A DNA stretch of 64,000 nt from the NCBI RefSeq assembly GCF_001039355.2, contig NW_019775181.1:309052-373051 (forward strand), written 5' to 3'. This document shows, in pieces, positions 12,132-22,205 of this stretch. Source of the DNA: Lingula anatina. Taxonomy: Eukaryota > Brachiopoda > Lingulata > Lingulida > Lingulidae. Position numbers and translations under genes: made by a program. Below the pieces are notes generated by a model. It was given only the letters and a program-made list of their open reading frames with translations, was not told the DNA's origin and searched no databases. Each line of letters opens with the position of its first letter. The first letter of the stretch is position 1.

Positions 12132-13906
12132 ACCTGCATAATTATTATATATTAACCTGCATTAATTGATAATATATATAATCAAAGATTAAAAGTTTGA
12201 ATAGCAGCTTCATTGAAATTATATTTACCTCAGGCTCTGCCAAGGAGGTTATATTTTCACCCCTGTTTGTCTGTCATGAACATAACTCAAAAAGTTATGG
12301 ACCAATTTTGCTGAAATTTTCAGGAACTGTCAGAATTGGGCCAAAGAGGACAATGATTAGTTTTTAGTGATGGTCTGGCTCAATAATCAATCAATAATCA
12401 ATAATAATCAACAATTGCTGCCTTGGCAGTTTTACAATTTTTTCTCAAACACTTGCATTTGTGACTTTTATCTCTCATCCGCTCTAGGCTCTGCACATTT
12501 TCTGTAAACTGTAATGTTATTGAAGGGGTGGATTCAGACCATCTTCTGGGTCTTCCGGAAGACAGGTTATTAAGTTTGTATTGACTGCTATCTTTTTTTT
12601 TCTGTTGGAAGACCATCAAAATGGAGGATGGATCAACATAGATACTTGGGAATACTGTCAGAAAATATCTCTGGATCTGCTCCTGTTATTGACCATGTTA
12701 CCTGTTGTGCATGATTAAAATTCAGTGTTGACTGACAGTGCTATTATAAGCATTATTTATTATTGCATCAAAATTGACAAAATGACCTTTTTTTTTTGCA
12801 TCTTTATTTTCTGTTTTTTGTCTGTACATTTGACAGCTTTGCTACCTTGTTAATTTGTTCTTATTATAAAAAACTTGTGATTGTACTATTTATATAGTTT
12901 TAAATACAAAATGTGCTGTTGTGACCCCAAAAGGCTCTGCGGCAGTTGCCAGGCCCCCAGGGCAGTTCCCTGTAGAACCAAGAGAGATCAAGGCAAGGCT
13001 GGATACACCTACGGTCCAGGCTGTCCTGGAAATGGGCTGTTCTAGAACAGTGGTGCGCACTGCCATTGAAAACAGACTCCGCACTGTTGGCGATGATTTT
13101 CCTAATGCAGAAAGCCTCTTGGAGGCCATCTTTGAAATCGAGGAAAGCATGAATAGGGAAGAGAGCCAGTCAAGTGCTGGTGGAGTACCTGAGCCAGCCC
13201 AGCCACCCAGAGAGCAGCAGCCACCCCGAGACACACGCAGCACAAACACTACAACCCAGACAAAGAGTAAATAGACATGTTTTACATTGAAGCCTTCTAC
13301 ATATACTTACGGTCTAGTGTCTTTTGGGATATACAGCTGTTTCTATTATCAAATCAGCTTATGTGCTCATTTGCTGCACACCATATCTAAGGGACATGCA
13401 AAGATAGTCATTCAACAAAACTGGTATTTTTCATGACTATGCTTGTGTCTGTTGCTTTCAGAAAAAACAGAAGAGAAGAAGAACAAGAAGAAAAAAGACA
13501 AAAAGGGTGCAGGGGCTACTATTGGTCCTCCTGGTGATAAAGATGAAGGTTTGTCCATTGAATTTTGAGCTTGGGTAACAGTTAATTTCGTCGTCTTTGA
13601 AATTAAATCTAAGTTCTTGTAAAACAGAAGATAATTAGAATAAAGGTAATTAATTAACATTTATCTGAGGGATTAAACTAACATCATTATTTGGATTTTT
13701 TACCATTAGAAGCAAAGTCACTAATGGAGGAAAACCTACGACTGAAGGAACAGAGAACCTGCAAAATCTGCATGGATGAAGATGTCAGTGTGGTATTCCT
13801 ACCTTGTGGCCACCTGGTGGCTTGCACTCAGTGTGCCCCAGCTCTGCGCAACTGCCCCATATGTAGAGCTATAATACGTGGCACTGTACGCACCTTTTTG
13901 AGTTAA
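1686..13906 (+). CDS. IAP copy 1: 3xBIR-UBA-RING E3 ligase with long N-terminal extension
   Basis: Eight coding exons: 1686-3723, 4174-4347, 7543-7698, 7995-8170, 8370-8415, 12898-13266, 13462-13548, 13710-13906; all joins keep frame, giving 1,080 aa. The start is the first ATG of the open frame, with G at -3 and +4. Domains: Lys/Arg-rich tract near residues 258-320; BIR1 about 438-505 in exon 1; BIR2 split over exons 1/2; BIR3 split over exons 3/4; UBA in exon 6; Lys-rich linker in exon 7; C3HC4 RING at the C terminus, ending in the family-typical TFLS. All three BIRs keep the C-x2-C-x16-H-x6-C zinc ligands, and BIR3 keeps the Trp residues of the groove that binds IAP-binding motifs. Family role: binding caspases or their antagonists and ubiquitinating targets. 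Vertebrate XIAP and cIAPs are about 500-620 aa, so the extension is unusual. Compared with copy 2, about 141 N-terminal residues are missing (replaced upstream by repeat DNA) and two in-frame stretches of about 157 and 61 residues are absent. The true 5' end is unknown. Confidence 0.9.
4640..4905 (+). repeat. internal tandem copies of the transposon end
   Basis: Within the 2.96-kb element the terminal motif GGAACGCCATTCACGC recurs at about 4661 and about 4877 in the same orientation as the left TIR. The left arm was therefore tandemly duplicated, while the right arm has a single copy. Confidence 0.75.
5033..5187. mobile_element. 155-bp hairpin MITE nested in the transposon
   Basis: Perfect 21-bp terminal inverted repeats beginning ATTCCGCATATTATGCGAGT, then a further CATGTGGT block inverted with a small gap. 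It lies inside the 4405-7363 element. No target duplication could be assigned. Confidence 0.7.
5440..5570 (+). repeat. 18-bp minisatellite, CCCCCGCACCGATACT core
   Basis: About five to six imperfect copies inside the transposon. The reverse complement of the same unit forms a second array at about 6595-6700, so the two arrays are inverted repeats around the element core. Confidence 0.8.
6595..6700 (-). repeat. inverted minisatellite array, partner of 5440-5570
   Basis: Copies of GGGGGAGTATCGGTGCGG-type units separated by ATGTAAAGAAG. It adds an inner pair of inverted repeats to the transposon. Confidence 0.8.
7840..7910. repeat. perfect 31-bp palindrome (new in copy A)
   Basis: The arms 7840-7870 and 7880-7910 are exact reverse complements around a 9-nt spacer. 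Copy B has only the right-hand arm sequence at the equivalent place (about 27600-27640), and its adjacent spacer is in the opposite orientation. This points to a replication template switch in copy A. Confidence 0.9.
9061..9090. repeat. 30-nt perfect hairpin at insertion edge
   Basis: 14-bp arms (TATGTACAGACACA and its reverse complement) with a 2-nt centre, sitting exactly on the left junction of the 3.8-kb insertion. Confidence 0.85.
9143..9600 (+). repeat. 161-bp tandem repeat, three units
   Basis: Unit starts fall at about 9144, 9305 and 9466 (spacing 161 and 161). Units one and two are nearly identical; unit three is diverged. Each unit carries GATAACACGATAAGTGG and a TTTATGCTGTTTTTTCAC block. 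Confidence 0.9.
10003..11700 (+). repeat. 337-bp tandem repeat, four good units plus degenerate ones
   Basis: The anchor TTGGCATTTTCAAG starts at 10006, 10343, 10680 and 11017, an exact 337-bp period three times over. A looser copy starts at 11344 and remnants run to about 11,700. The units at 10343 and 10680 are almost identical, implying recent array expansion. Confidence 0.93.
12072..12145. repeat. AT-cored palindrome / microsatellite
   Basis: An (AT)n run at about 12091-12127 is flanked by inverted arms of about 19 bp containing ATTATGCAGGTTATTA, giving a long potential cruciform. Confidence 0.85.
12522..12684. mobile_element. MITE family 2, diverged copy
   Basis: Collinear with 43823-43989 (shared blocks TCTTCTGGGTCTTCCGGAAG, GGATGGATCAACA, TCAGAAAATATCTCTGGAT). 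It is flanked by a 5-bp direct repeat TTATT. No coding capacity. Confidence 0.8.
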
Positions 13907-14482
13907 AAATGGCTTCCAGATGGTGTACAACTGGGCGCAAAATCTGTGCTTTGTATGCCACATTGCCGTTTACCTTGGCTAAAACTTGTGACTTTACATA
14001 TTGTCCGATTTTTAAAAATCCTTCAAATATCCAGTTATATTTTAATTTAAGTTTACTTAAACGTGACATCAGAATCACACTGCTTTTTACATGTACATCA
14101 AAAAAATATCCACTGAATGATACCAATCAGATTTTGCTTAATTCAGCATTTACATATTTTGTAGCAATTTATTGCTGCAGGGGGGCCTGGGTCAGTCTGT
14201 TTTTTCTGTCCTGCGCTTTACCCCCGAAACAGAAAACAACAGACTGTTCAGGTGTGCAGCTGATGAAAAAGGGTAGCTACAATGTGCATGCCAATATTCC
14301 ATACAAGAGTAAGCAGAACAGCTTTGTGATACACATTGATTGCTTTAACAGTCTTTAGGAAAAGAGTCGACTCTTTGAACTGTTGATATTACAGATTTTA
14401 GTTCTGAATTATTTAGGTTTACAAGAAAACAATTTTATAAATTATTTTATAAAAGCATCTGAATCAGATCCAAGACCTTTAC

Positions 14483-14488
14483 AATAAA
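14483..14488 (+). promoter_or_regulatory. AATAAA, candidate poly(A) signal of IAP copy 1
   Basis: Lies about 580 nt after the stop codon and is conserved at the paralogous site 30395-30400. Not proven to be used. Confidence 0.45.
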
Positions 14489-14607
14489 GCCAATTAAAAA
14501 GGTCTAAGACCTTTTTAATATTCCCCATAGAAAACATCACTGAAGAACTTGCACTTATTGCGCGCAGCTTTGTAGATGCTTCATAGGTACATGTAGTTTG
14601 TTACCTG

Positions 14608-14922
14608 CAGGCCTACCCAACCACCAGACTCGGCACTGAATGATCCCAAATTCACTGGTATATCGGACCATACTACCCGTTTTCAAGGCACGTGTCAGTA
14701 AGCATTTCACAGTATCATACCCGAAACAAATTTTGAGACAAGATGCGCTACTTTCCGACCCCGCTGAGAATCATCACTCTCACATCGCGTCGAGGCTAGA
14801 GTGTATTGCATCTGATACTTCAAAGTGCGTACTAACAGACACCTTGAAAATGGGTAGTGTGATCCGATATAGTGGTGAATTCAGGATCATTCGTTGCTGA
14901 GTCTGGTAGTTGGGTAGGCCTG
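14608..14922. mobile_element. 315-bp fold-back element, CAGGCCTACCCAAC ends
   Basis: Present in copy A only. The ends CAGGCCTACCCAACCACCAG and its inverted partner are followed by about 100 bp more of imperfect inverted arms, so most of the element folds back on itself. A target-site duplication is not clear. Confidence 0.8.
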
Positions 14923-16436
14923 ACATAGTAGTGCAGTAGTTTTTCTTTTGCAAATTTTTCAGTGACTTTGTAAACTTTTGTTCTCTGATAAGTTAAATGT
15001 TGAGCAGTAACTGTTAGGGGCAAGAACATGAAGAAATAATTTTATTATGATAATCAGATTTTCTCTACATTTCCTGGCCAAATCCACAGTAGCATTGTTC
15101 TCAGTAGAGGCCTCAAATGATTCTTATGAAAAGTATATACGCCCTGCCTACCCATGTTTTGAATATTGGGATTATTGGAAGTGGAATGGTTGAAGTGTTA
15201 GGTTCGCTGAAGGAGGAATTCATCCTCAGACAGATGCTCTATGCCAGACAGGTCTTGAAGGGGAGGTCATTTAAAAGCAGTGTGATTGTGAATGTTTCTT
15301 ACCTTACACACAATCTGAAGTATTTGTATTGTTCTCTTTAGATTTAGATTTGAAATTTTGATGACTACATGCACATGTGTTTATATATTTTGAATGCATT
15401 TTTCCAGTACATGCACACACCCTGAGATAAAGAGAATTGGAAATATCTCGTACGTGTATTCTGATATATGATTATTACAGAATAAGGTTTCTAGTAAACC
15501 CTTATATTCAGGGTGGGAACACAAGATGGTTTGAAAATATAAATGATGTGACATCTAGTACATATGTGTGACATACTAATATTTATAGAAAGGCATTGGT
15601 TCAGGTACTAGTATGTATGTGTACCTGAAGGTGAGATTTAACTCTTTGACTATGATCACACTATTAGAAAGCCCATTGCAAGGAATTCTTAAAGTTTGTT
15701 ACATTGATATAAGTTGGCCAGTATCTGGTGCATTGTAAATAAGTTCTTTAGGATATATGCAGGCGTGCCGTACTTTGCGACTGGCAGGTCAGCACAGAGT
15801 GAAAATGTCTGAGCCTCGTTACAGAACTACCGGTACAATGTTGGTCAACTTTGGCATGTTGGAGAGAAATCCCCACAAAATATTATTCAGAAGTGATGAA
15901 TAGGCCAAACAAAGGGGATTTTTCACAGTGTGTTTTATATTTATTGTTGGGGAGGATTTTGAAGTTTAAGTTTTTACAGGCTTCAAGTGACGTAAACTTA
16001 ATAAAGAGCCCATTCCTGGAAATCCAATAGCTTTGAAAAAAGGGCCCATTTCTCAAAGCTATTGAAAAGGGGGGCAGTGTGTATTATCAAGTATTTATGC
16101 ATACTCTGATAATAAGATTTATGCATACTCTAATAATAAATATAAAACGTACCATGAAGAAACCACTTTTGTTTGCCCTATTATTATCTTAAAAAGACAT
16201 TTTGAAGAAATTAATAGACTATACAAAGCCTAAAGCACATTGAATAGTTACAGGTTGGTAATTCTGACATTGTTTCTTATACACTGTGCATTTAAATGCA
16301 GTATGTGCATAGAGTAAGTACATAACCTGGCTGTCTCTGTCCCATATTGTCCCCATTTAACAAGGCCCAGGTGATGATGTGCTATTGAATGCCCCAAATG
16401 GTGTCCTATATTATTAATATCATTAATATTCCATAG

Positions 16437-16486
16437 CTCTGCACCTGGGCCATATATTATGGGCCTTTTGGATGAAGAAAGTCAAG
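16437..16486 (+). other. exon-like segment, copy A
   Basis: A 50-bp stretch between acceptor TTCCATAG and donor AAG|GTATGT. One frame reads through without stop. Its partner in copy B is 31843-31892 with the same splice sites. It may be a non-coding or alternative exon; no homology is recognised. Confidence 0.3.
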
Positions 16487-16825
16487 GTATGTAGTTACTC
16501 CATGTACATAATACTTTAGGGGTCATCCATTGTATCATCATTTTCACAGGTCTACAAACCATACCGGGGGGGGGGGGGGGGGGGGGGGGGTTGGGATGTG
16601 TGTGTGTGTGTGTTAATGCCCTTAGTATGATTTTGGAAAGTGATAAAAATGATGATCTTCCCCCAGGGGTTTGCCGGCAAAGTTCATCATTTTCAGCTTT
16701 CTTTTGTGTACTCTATGAAAGGGGGGAGGGGGTCTTGAAAAAGTCCATTCTTTGTATTATGAAAATTATTAAAAATTATGATAAAAATGGATGACTTGTT
16801 GTCTTGTACATAAACAAAGACTGAG

Positions 16826-17170
16826 GGACCATTCCTGGAGCCTAACATTCTTGCTTTGGGTTTGATGTATCTCCATGGGGATTCTCACTAAATTGCTATC
16901 AACTTAAGTGGCTTACATGTCTGTCACACCTACTAAAGCTGTCAGGGGGTAATTAACTACTGTGCACGTAAGTTAATTACCCCCTATCCTTCTAAACAGG
17001 GTGTAATTAACTACTGTGCACAAAAGTTAATTACCCCCTATTTGGTTGGCATGACAGACATTTAAGCTGCTTAAGTTGATAGCAGTTTGGCGTGAATCCC
17101 CATGGAGTTAGATGGATCCCGTTGGAGGCATGGGAATCCAGTCTTAAGCTTTGGAGTTTAACCCCCCCTG
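16826..17170. mobile_element. fold-back MITE (family 1, subtype b), copy A
   Basis: Long imperfect inverted arms (CTCCATGGGGATTC, TGCTATCAACTTAAG) enclose a palindromic core with GTAATTAACT...AGTTAATTAC. The core is tandemly doubled here but single in copy B (32220-32525). Confidence 0.75.
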
Positions 17171-18530
17171 GACCTAAACTGTTTGTATGACCGGTCTTCT
17201 GACACCATGCAGACGAGCGCAGACATTTGTACCCTGAGCATGTCAGATCACTCGCACCAAATATAATTCATAGGTTTCGCTTCTGGTTTAACTTTTGTCA
17301 GTGTTCTCAGGCTTAAGATTCCCAAATGTTGACAAAGTGTTAAAAGAGTTAAAATGTCCCGAATTTGACAATTTTTCCACGACTAAGTGACAAAGTGCCA
17401 GATGGAAATATGAGTGTCCCCCTTGTGAAATAAATGTAAGTATTGGGCAGTATTATACAACTGCTGTATAGTGTTGAGCAGATTCACAGAGGGTAAAGTG
17501 AGCAGAGATGAGAATGGCACACCATCCCATTATCCTTACAATGAACTCCACAGGAAAGTAGTGTAAATATACATTGTATAACACCTGTCATCCTTCAATG
17601 TTTCTGCTTTTCAACAAACAGTCAAATTTGAGATTTTAATATTCAATGTTTAATTAAGCCCCAAAAAACTTGAATATTTGAGATATATCTAAATTCAATA
17701 CTCAACAATAAAAACAGAATGAAACAATGCTAATTTAGTCGAATGAGGACAAGCAGATTTTTAAAATATGGATCCATTCTTCTTTCCTGTTGTTTTGTAA
17801 GAGGAGAGAAAGCAGAAACATGGAAGTTGGGCAGTTGGACAATTCTTATTTACAATATGATATGCTTGGAGAGAAAGATGTGGAGCTACCGTTTATATGA
17901 GATGAATACTGAGGGACTGCTGGTCAGCCCTTGGTTATACTAGTATATTGAGTCTATTTCAAAGAGGGTTGAACTCCAAAACCGGAATTTTGTGGAGTAC
18001 ATAACTATGAGTCATCAAATATTGTCTTGTTTAAAGACAAAATGTACTAGTACTCTGTGCAAAAGAAAACCATGTCATGATTACTTACCTGTTCAGTCTT
18101 TTTGGCTCAGGAGTTCAACCCTGTTGATTTGCAACAATAAGTGTTTTATGTAGTAAGCGGATATTCATTATATAAGAAGAGTAGTCGGAGATTGGTACCC
18201 TTGGTACTTTCAGTCATAAAATTTGAAAAATAAGATGAAAAATAAAACATTCTTTCAACTTGGGAGTTCAGCACCCTTGATTTCAATCAATTAGACTTTA
18301 TGAATTAATGTACTCAGTTCATAGAAGAGTGTTCTAAGATTACTTCATTCAGTATAATGATAAAAATTGAAAAATAAATGAACTACCAGTACTTGTATAT
18401 AAGGTATTTTAGGTGGCAGGCTTAAGACTTATTTTAAAGTGATTTGGTAATATGCTGTTGGAGATTGCAATTGGAGTGTGTTATGTTTTATATTAGTTTT
18501 TTGAAATATATTTCATTGTGTTCATTACAG

Positions 18531-18663
18531 AAGCCCAGTGGATGGGGCCCCAATGGATGCACTCTTCTCTCCAACAACATGTTTGCCGTCTCCATTAAAT
18601 CTTGCTAGAAAAGAGTACACACCAGTATTTTTGTTTGCAATGTTTCCTTCACAGAGATTTTGA
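18531..18663 (+). other. terminal-exon-like segment with 43-codon open frame, copy A
   Basis: A strong acceptor (GTGTTCATTACAG) is followed by an open frame from 18532 to TGA at 18661-18663, rich in Pro, Ser and Thr at first and then ending with a hydrophobic-aromatic stretch. The copy B equivalent (33878-34010) has the same length and stop, with two substitutions noted at its start (one amino-acid change, one silent). The upstream exon is unknown and it may not be coding. Confidence 0.3.
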
Positions 18664-19364
18664 AAACTTTTTTTCAAATTTAGATATGATGAATGTATAT
18701 AGACGGGTAATTATAATGATTTAACAGGATTTTTATGAAGAGAAACATTTTGGTTTACTGAATGACAGATCAATGAAAATAATAGCTGGTGATGAAATGA
18801 CAGAATGTTACAACAACAATGGTCATAGGCTGTGTAACTATCAAACGATTAAATCAGGCCAGTAGGATAACTTGTAGAATTCTGTTTAAGGTACGGATGT
18901 ACCCAAATATAGCTAAAAATCGTAATTTTTGGTTTTTTATGTCTAATTATTGGTTAAATGTGTATCTAACGTTTAACAGAATAAAATTTTTACATTTTGA
19001 ACAAAAAATATGTTTTTTCTGAGGATTCTGATGCTGCACACATCGGCACCGGCGGCCTGGTCTATGCCCCGCCCTTGTTGTCAAGGGCCGTTGGCATGGG
19101 TAAACTTGGTGGGCGGACCTTAGCAGCATCAGCACGTCTAGGGAAACAATAGAACAGGGATGCGCCATGCCCCCTTTGTCATAAACAGCGATCGACAAAA
19201 CAGTGCCTATTGTTCCGCTTAAGCTGTTTTGATAGTCACTCTTGATTGTGATCAACGCTAAGATGAATCTTTTCCGACACATTGGATTTGCTCGAAATAC
19301 GCGTTCTCCCTTGAATATTGCTTGTTGTTGCACTGTGTGTACAATTTTTGGCCAACCATGGTAT

Positions 19365-19830
19365 TATTTCATATAAATTTAGTGTATTTTTCACGGAATA
19401 TAAAGAAATCCTCTGCTTATTAAAGTCACCTGTATGAACAAATCCTCTGTATCAATTGTATAGGCACAATTTTTCTGACCCCCCCCCCCTCGTCTTGCAT
19501 ACTTTTATTGAACTGAGGTAAACAATGCATGAAACCTTAACAAGTTTTATCTTATTCGTCCATCTAACTGGAACTTCCTTTACCTCTTAATTGGAGGGTT
19601 CAGTGGCCCACAACTCTCCTGAAGCCTCGCTGGCGATATTTAGCTCAGGTAAAAATTTACCTGAGTGTTATTTTCAAAGAGCAGCTCCCGCAACCCTGAG
19701 GGCACTAGATAAAATCTGGACACCAGGTTTTATAAGGGGGCTAGAGAAACAAAGGAAGGATTTTTCCTGCAAAGCGTCAAAGACTTTTGAAACGGAATTG
19801 ACCCAGCTTTTTTCTTCAACAATTATCGCG
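19365..19830 (+). repeat. 450-bp dispersed repeat, copy 1
   Basis: Direct repeat of about 21740-22205. Shared blocks include AACTGAGGTAAACAAT, GTCCATCTA.CTGGAACTTCC, CTCGCTGGCGATATT and GGGCACTAGATAAA. In reverse orientation both copies keep a stretch reading EVKEVP.RWT followed by a hydrophobic run and a GT splice-donor-like site, as if derived from a first exon with a signal peptide. Confidence 0.8.
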
Positions 19831-20145
19831 GAATTTTTCCTGGCTCACCCAACTTTAGACATTTCCTCTAACAAAACCTTTTTGGTTGCGTCTATTTCTT
19901 GTTGCTGATGGTCCGATCGGCGTCCTGTAACACGACCGTGTTTTCGAACCATTTTTCGCTTGGCGAATCTGGACAAGACCGCCTGCGATGCTGCTATTGT
20001 GTGCACATCATAGAGTGCATCCCTAACACTTTCCCCAACGACNAGTTATTAATGAACTTTTATATCAGGTCTTCAAATATGATGTCCTATAATTTCTGTA
20101 GCATGTGCCAGTTTTGTTAATTCTGGACAATTCTGTCTTCCCTAG

Positions 20146-20456
20146 AACACAGTGACTACTGGTTGGACTCTGTCCACAGCTTTACCACTGGTCAAACTGT
20201 GGACGAAAGTGAATGTCCTCCTGTGATTATTGTTGGTACCCATAAAGATGAGCTTACAGAACCTGAGGTAATGGTGTTGATATAATGAAAATTTCTAATG
20301 TTTAACATATTAGAACCTTATATAAATGCAGTTTGTTGTATGTAGATGTATATATTTTGGTGCTATCTAGTCTTGTATTTATATTTATGTGTGTGTGTGT
20401 GTTTTCTTTTTCTTTTCTTTTTTTCCCTGTCTTAGGCATACTTTAGAATTAAGTAA
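20146..20456 (+). pseudogene. Roc-type GTPase gene fragment
   Basis: Exon 20146-20267 lies between a CCCTAG acceptor and a GAG|GTAATG donor. In one frame it encodes 40 residues including PPVIIVGTHKDEL, the G4 nucleotide-binding motif typical of Roc (Ras-of-complex) GTPase domains, preceded by the SDYWL.S.HSFTT segment seen in such proteins. A second exon start at 20436, after a long pyrimidine tract, continues in phase (AYFRIK) and then meets TAA at 20454-20456. No other Roc or COR exons were found nearby, so this is probably a relic. It is too short to show GTPase activity. Confidence 0.6.
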
Positions 20457-21469
20457 ATAGTAAATAATTGACTTGTCTGCAAATGCTGACAAATGCTTAG
20501 ACTAGTAATATTGTCTTGTGGATACTGTCATTGACGTGGATACTCTGTTATAAGCAGAACCCTGGGTTTGCCAAATATGAAACTGGACATGATAAAATAG
20601 TTATTGTACCACCAGCGTAGGTGCTGGCGGTACACATGGTTTTAGTCCCGACCCACCTGTTCCGCCGGCTCCGCTGCCATGTCATCGTTACCGCTTCTCC
20701 TCCTAGACTACAAGGCCCTGCGTACCCATCTCTTGGATTTAGGTCACCTATAATCTCAACGCGTTTCACGTAAAATTTGGGCTTCTCCAGTGCTGGGGTC
20801 TAGGTGTGGCGCTCGTTGCAATGCACCCTTGTCCAAAATTGGCAAAATTAAATGCTAATTATCTACCCTACCGAGGGAATTATAGGAAAATTTTCTACAG
20901 ACGGCTTTCCAAAAGTCATATGTGTAGATTTCAAATATGCCCTTGGATTTGACCTTTGACCTTTGCTTCAAGGTCAAACGGGCCAAAATTTTCAAAAAAA
21001 TTAATTTTTTTTACGAAAAAAATATTTGCACTGATATTCAGAAATTACACAGACCTAACCTATATTATTATTGGCAGGTGTTACCCTTCAGGTCATCTTT
21101 CACCTCTATGAGTTTGGGGTCATTCGGTGCATTTTCACGGGAGTATCGGCCATAAGATTCCGAAACTGAAAACTGTCTCTAATTGGGGAACTGTTAATGC
21201 TAGACACCTGTTCTTTTTTTGCATTTTGTAGAGCATGTCAAGCCAAACACTGTACGTGGTCTCCGTTTGTTTGATTTCCTTACAGTTTTCGAGTTATGCT
21301 GTATCAAAAAGTACATTGTGGTGGTGAAAGCAAAATGTACAGTATGGTAATGGATAATAAATTTTGAACCCCGGAAAATAAAACATTAGGCTTGGCGAGG
21401 CAGACAACTTCTGGTCAAAAATGACCTTATTTCATGAAATTTGAACATCTGGAACTTCTGAGCACCGAG

Positions 21470-21700
21470 ACAGAAAGGCCTTTTTCACATTTGTTCAAGG
21501 GACTTGAAGATCGTCAATGGGAGCTCTTGAGTGATCAGAACGAGACAATAAGGCAATTTCCACCCTAGTTCAAAGGACTTTGTTACTGTATTTGTCAACA
21601 AGAGATCGTCAGCGATCTGAGCAAGCCTAAAAGCTTGGACTTTTTGTCCATGCTCGAAGGCAGTTTTTATGTAGTCAGCGGGAAATGGTTTGCGACAGGG
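21470..21700 (+). repeat. 83-bp repeat, degenerate block
   Basis: Contains GGGACTTGAAGATCGTCA, AGGCAATTTCCACC and AGATCGTCAGCGATCTGAGC, related to the array at 355-690. Confidence 0.65.
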
Positions 21701-21739
21701 GCGTAACCAGGCATATGCATGGATACACTGTGTGAACAA

Positions 21740-22205
21740 TACACTGTGTGAATAAATTTAGTGTATTTTTCAAGGAATATTATCGAAAATCCCCTTCGAT
21801 TTTAAATTAACGTCACCTGAATGTACAAATCCTCTGTATAATTTATACATGCACCATTGTTTGCTTTCACAGAACTGAGGTAAACAATACCAGTTACCAT
21901 CAGAAGTCCGATCTTAATCGTCCATCTAGCTGGAACTTCCTTTACTTCTTCATTAGAGGGTAAAGTGCCCTTCAGCTCACAGGTAGCTTTTGTCTTGAGT
22001 GTATTGAACCCACTCTCGCTGGCGATATTCATCTCAGATAAAAATCTACCCATGCGTTATTTTCAAAGAGCTGCTCCAGCAGACCTGGGGGCACTAGATA
22101 AATCTGATCATCAGGCCAAACAAGGAGCCAGAGAAACAAAGGAAGATTGATTTTTCCTGCAAAGCTTCAAAGAATTTTGACACAGACTTGATCCAGCTTA
22201 ACCCT
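21740..22205 (+). repeat. 450-bp dispersed repeat, copy 2
   Basis: Same orientation as 19365-19830. Reverse-strand frame 22053-21802 (83 codons) contains a hydrophobic segment IGLLMVTGIVYL and ends beside a CAG|GTGACG donor-like site. It is not recognised as a known protein. Confidence 0.8.

Larger units (their letters stand above)
9063..12850. mobile_element. 3.8-kb tandem-repeat-rich insertion in intron 5 of IAP copy 1
   Basis: The intron of copy B is continuous across this point, so the block was inserted into copy A (or deleted from B). It holds a hairpin at the left junction (9061-9090), three units of a 161-bp repeat (9143-9600), four to six units of a 337-bp repeat (about 10003-11700), an AT-cored palindrome (12072-12145) and a 163-bp MITE (12522-12684). 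No open frame of interest was seen. Tandem 160-bp-class cores are reminiscent of bivalve pearl/Helentron-type elements; that is inference. Confidence 0.75.
1673..18890 (+). repeat. segmental duplication, copy A (contains IAP copy 1)
   Basis: Direct duplicate of about 23653-34238. Homology starts near 1673 inside coding exon 1 and ends abruptly at 18890, where copy A runs into unrelated sequence. Introns and the 3' flank look about 95% identical or better by eye, whereas coding positions about 1686-2850 are much more diverged. Copy A is longer because of insertions at 4405-7363, about 9063-12850 and 14608-14922, plus a palindrome at 7840-7910. Confidence 0.92.
13907..18890 (+). other. 3' flank of IAP copy 1 (duplicated)
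   Basis: No recognised protein is encoded here. It contains the candidate poly(A) signal, a 315-bp fold-back element, a G run followed by (GT)n near 16566-16612, a MITE of family 1 at about 16826-17170 and two exon-like segments (16437-16486, 18531-18663) that also exist in copy B. Confidence 0.6.

Noticed and set aside
13909-14358. 149-codon frame after the RING exon of copy 1
   Set aside because: It starts right after the stop, and the paralogous frame in copy B is interrupted and shifted; this is 3' UTR.
17290-17436. Exon-like stretch ending AAAT|GTAAGT in the IAP 3' flank
   Set aside because: The best frame contains a TGA in both copies, and AATAAAT beside the donor can equally be a poly(A) motif.
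20580-20830. tRNA-derived SINE
   Set aside because: A hairpin (CCACCAGC...GCTGG) and higher GC content are present, but I could not find convincing A and B boxes.
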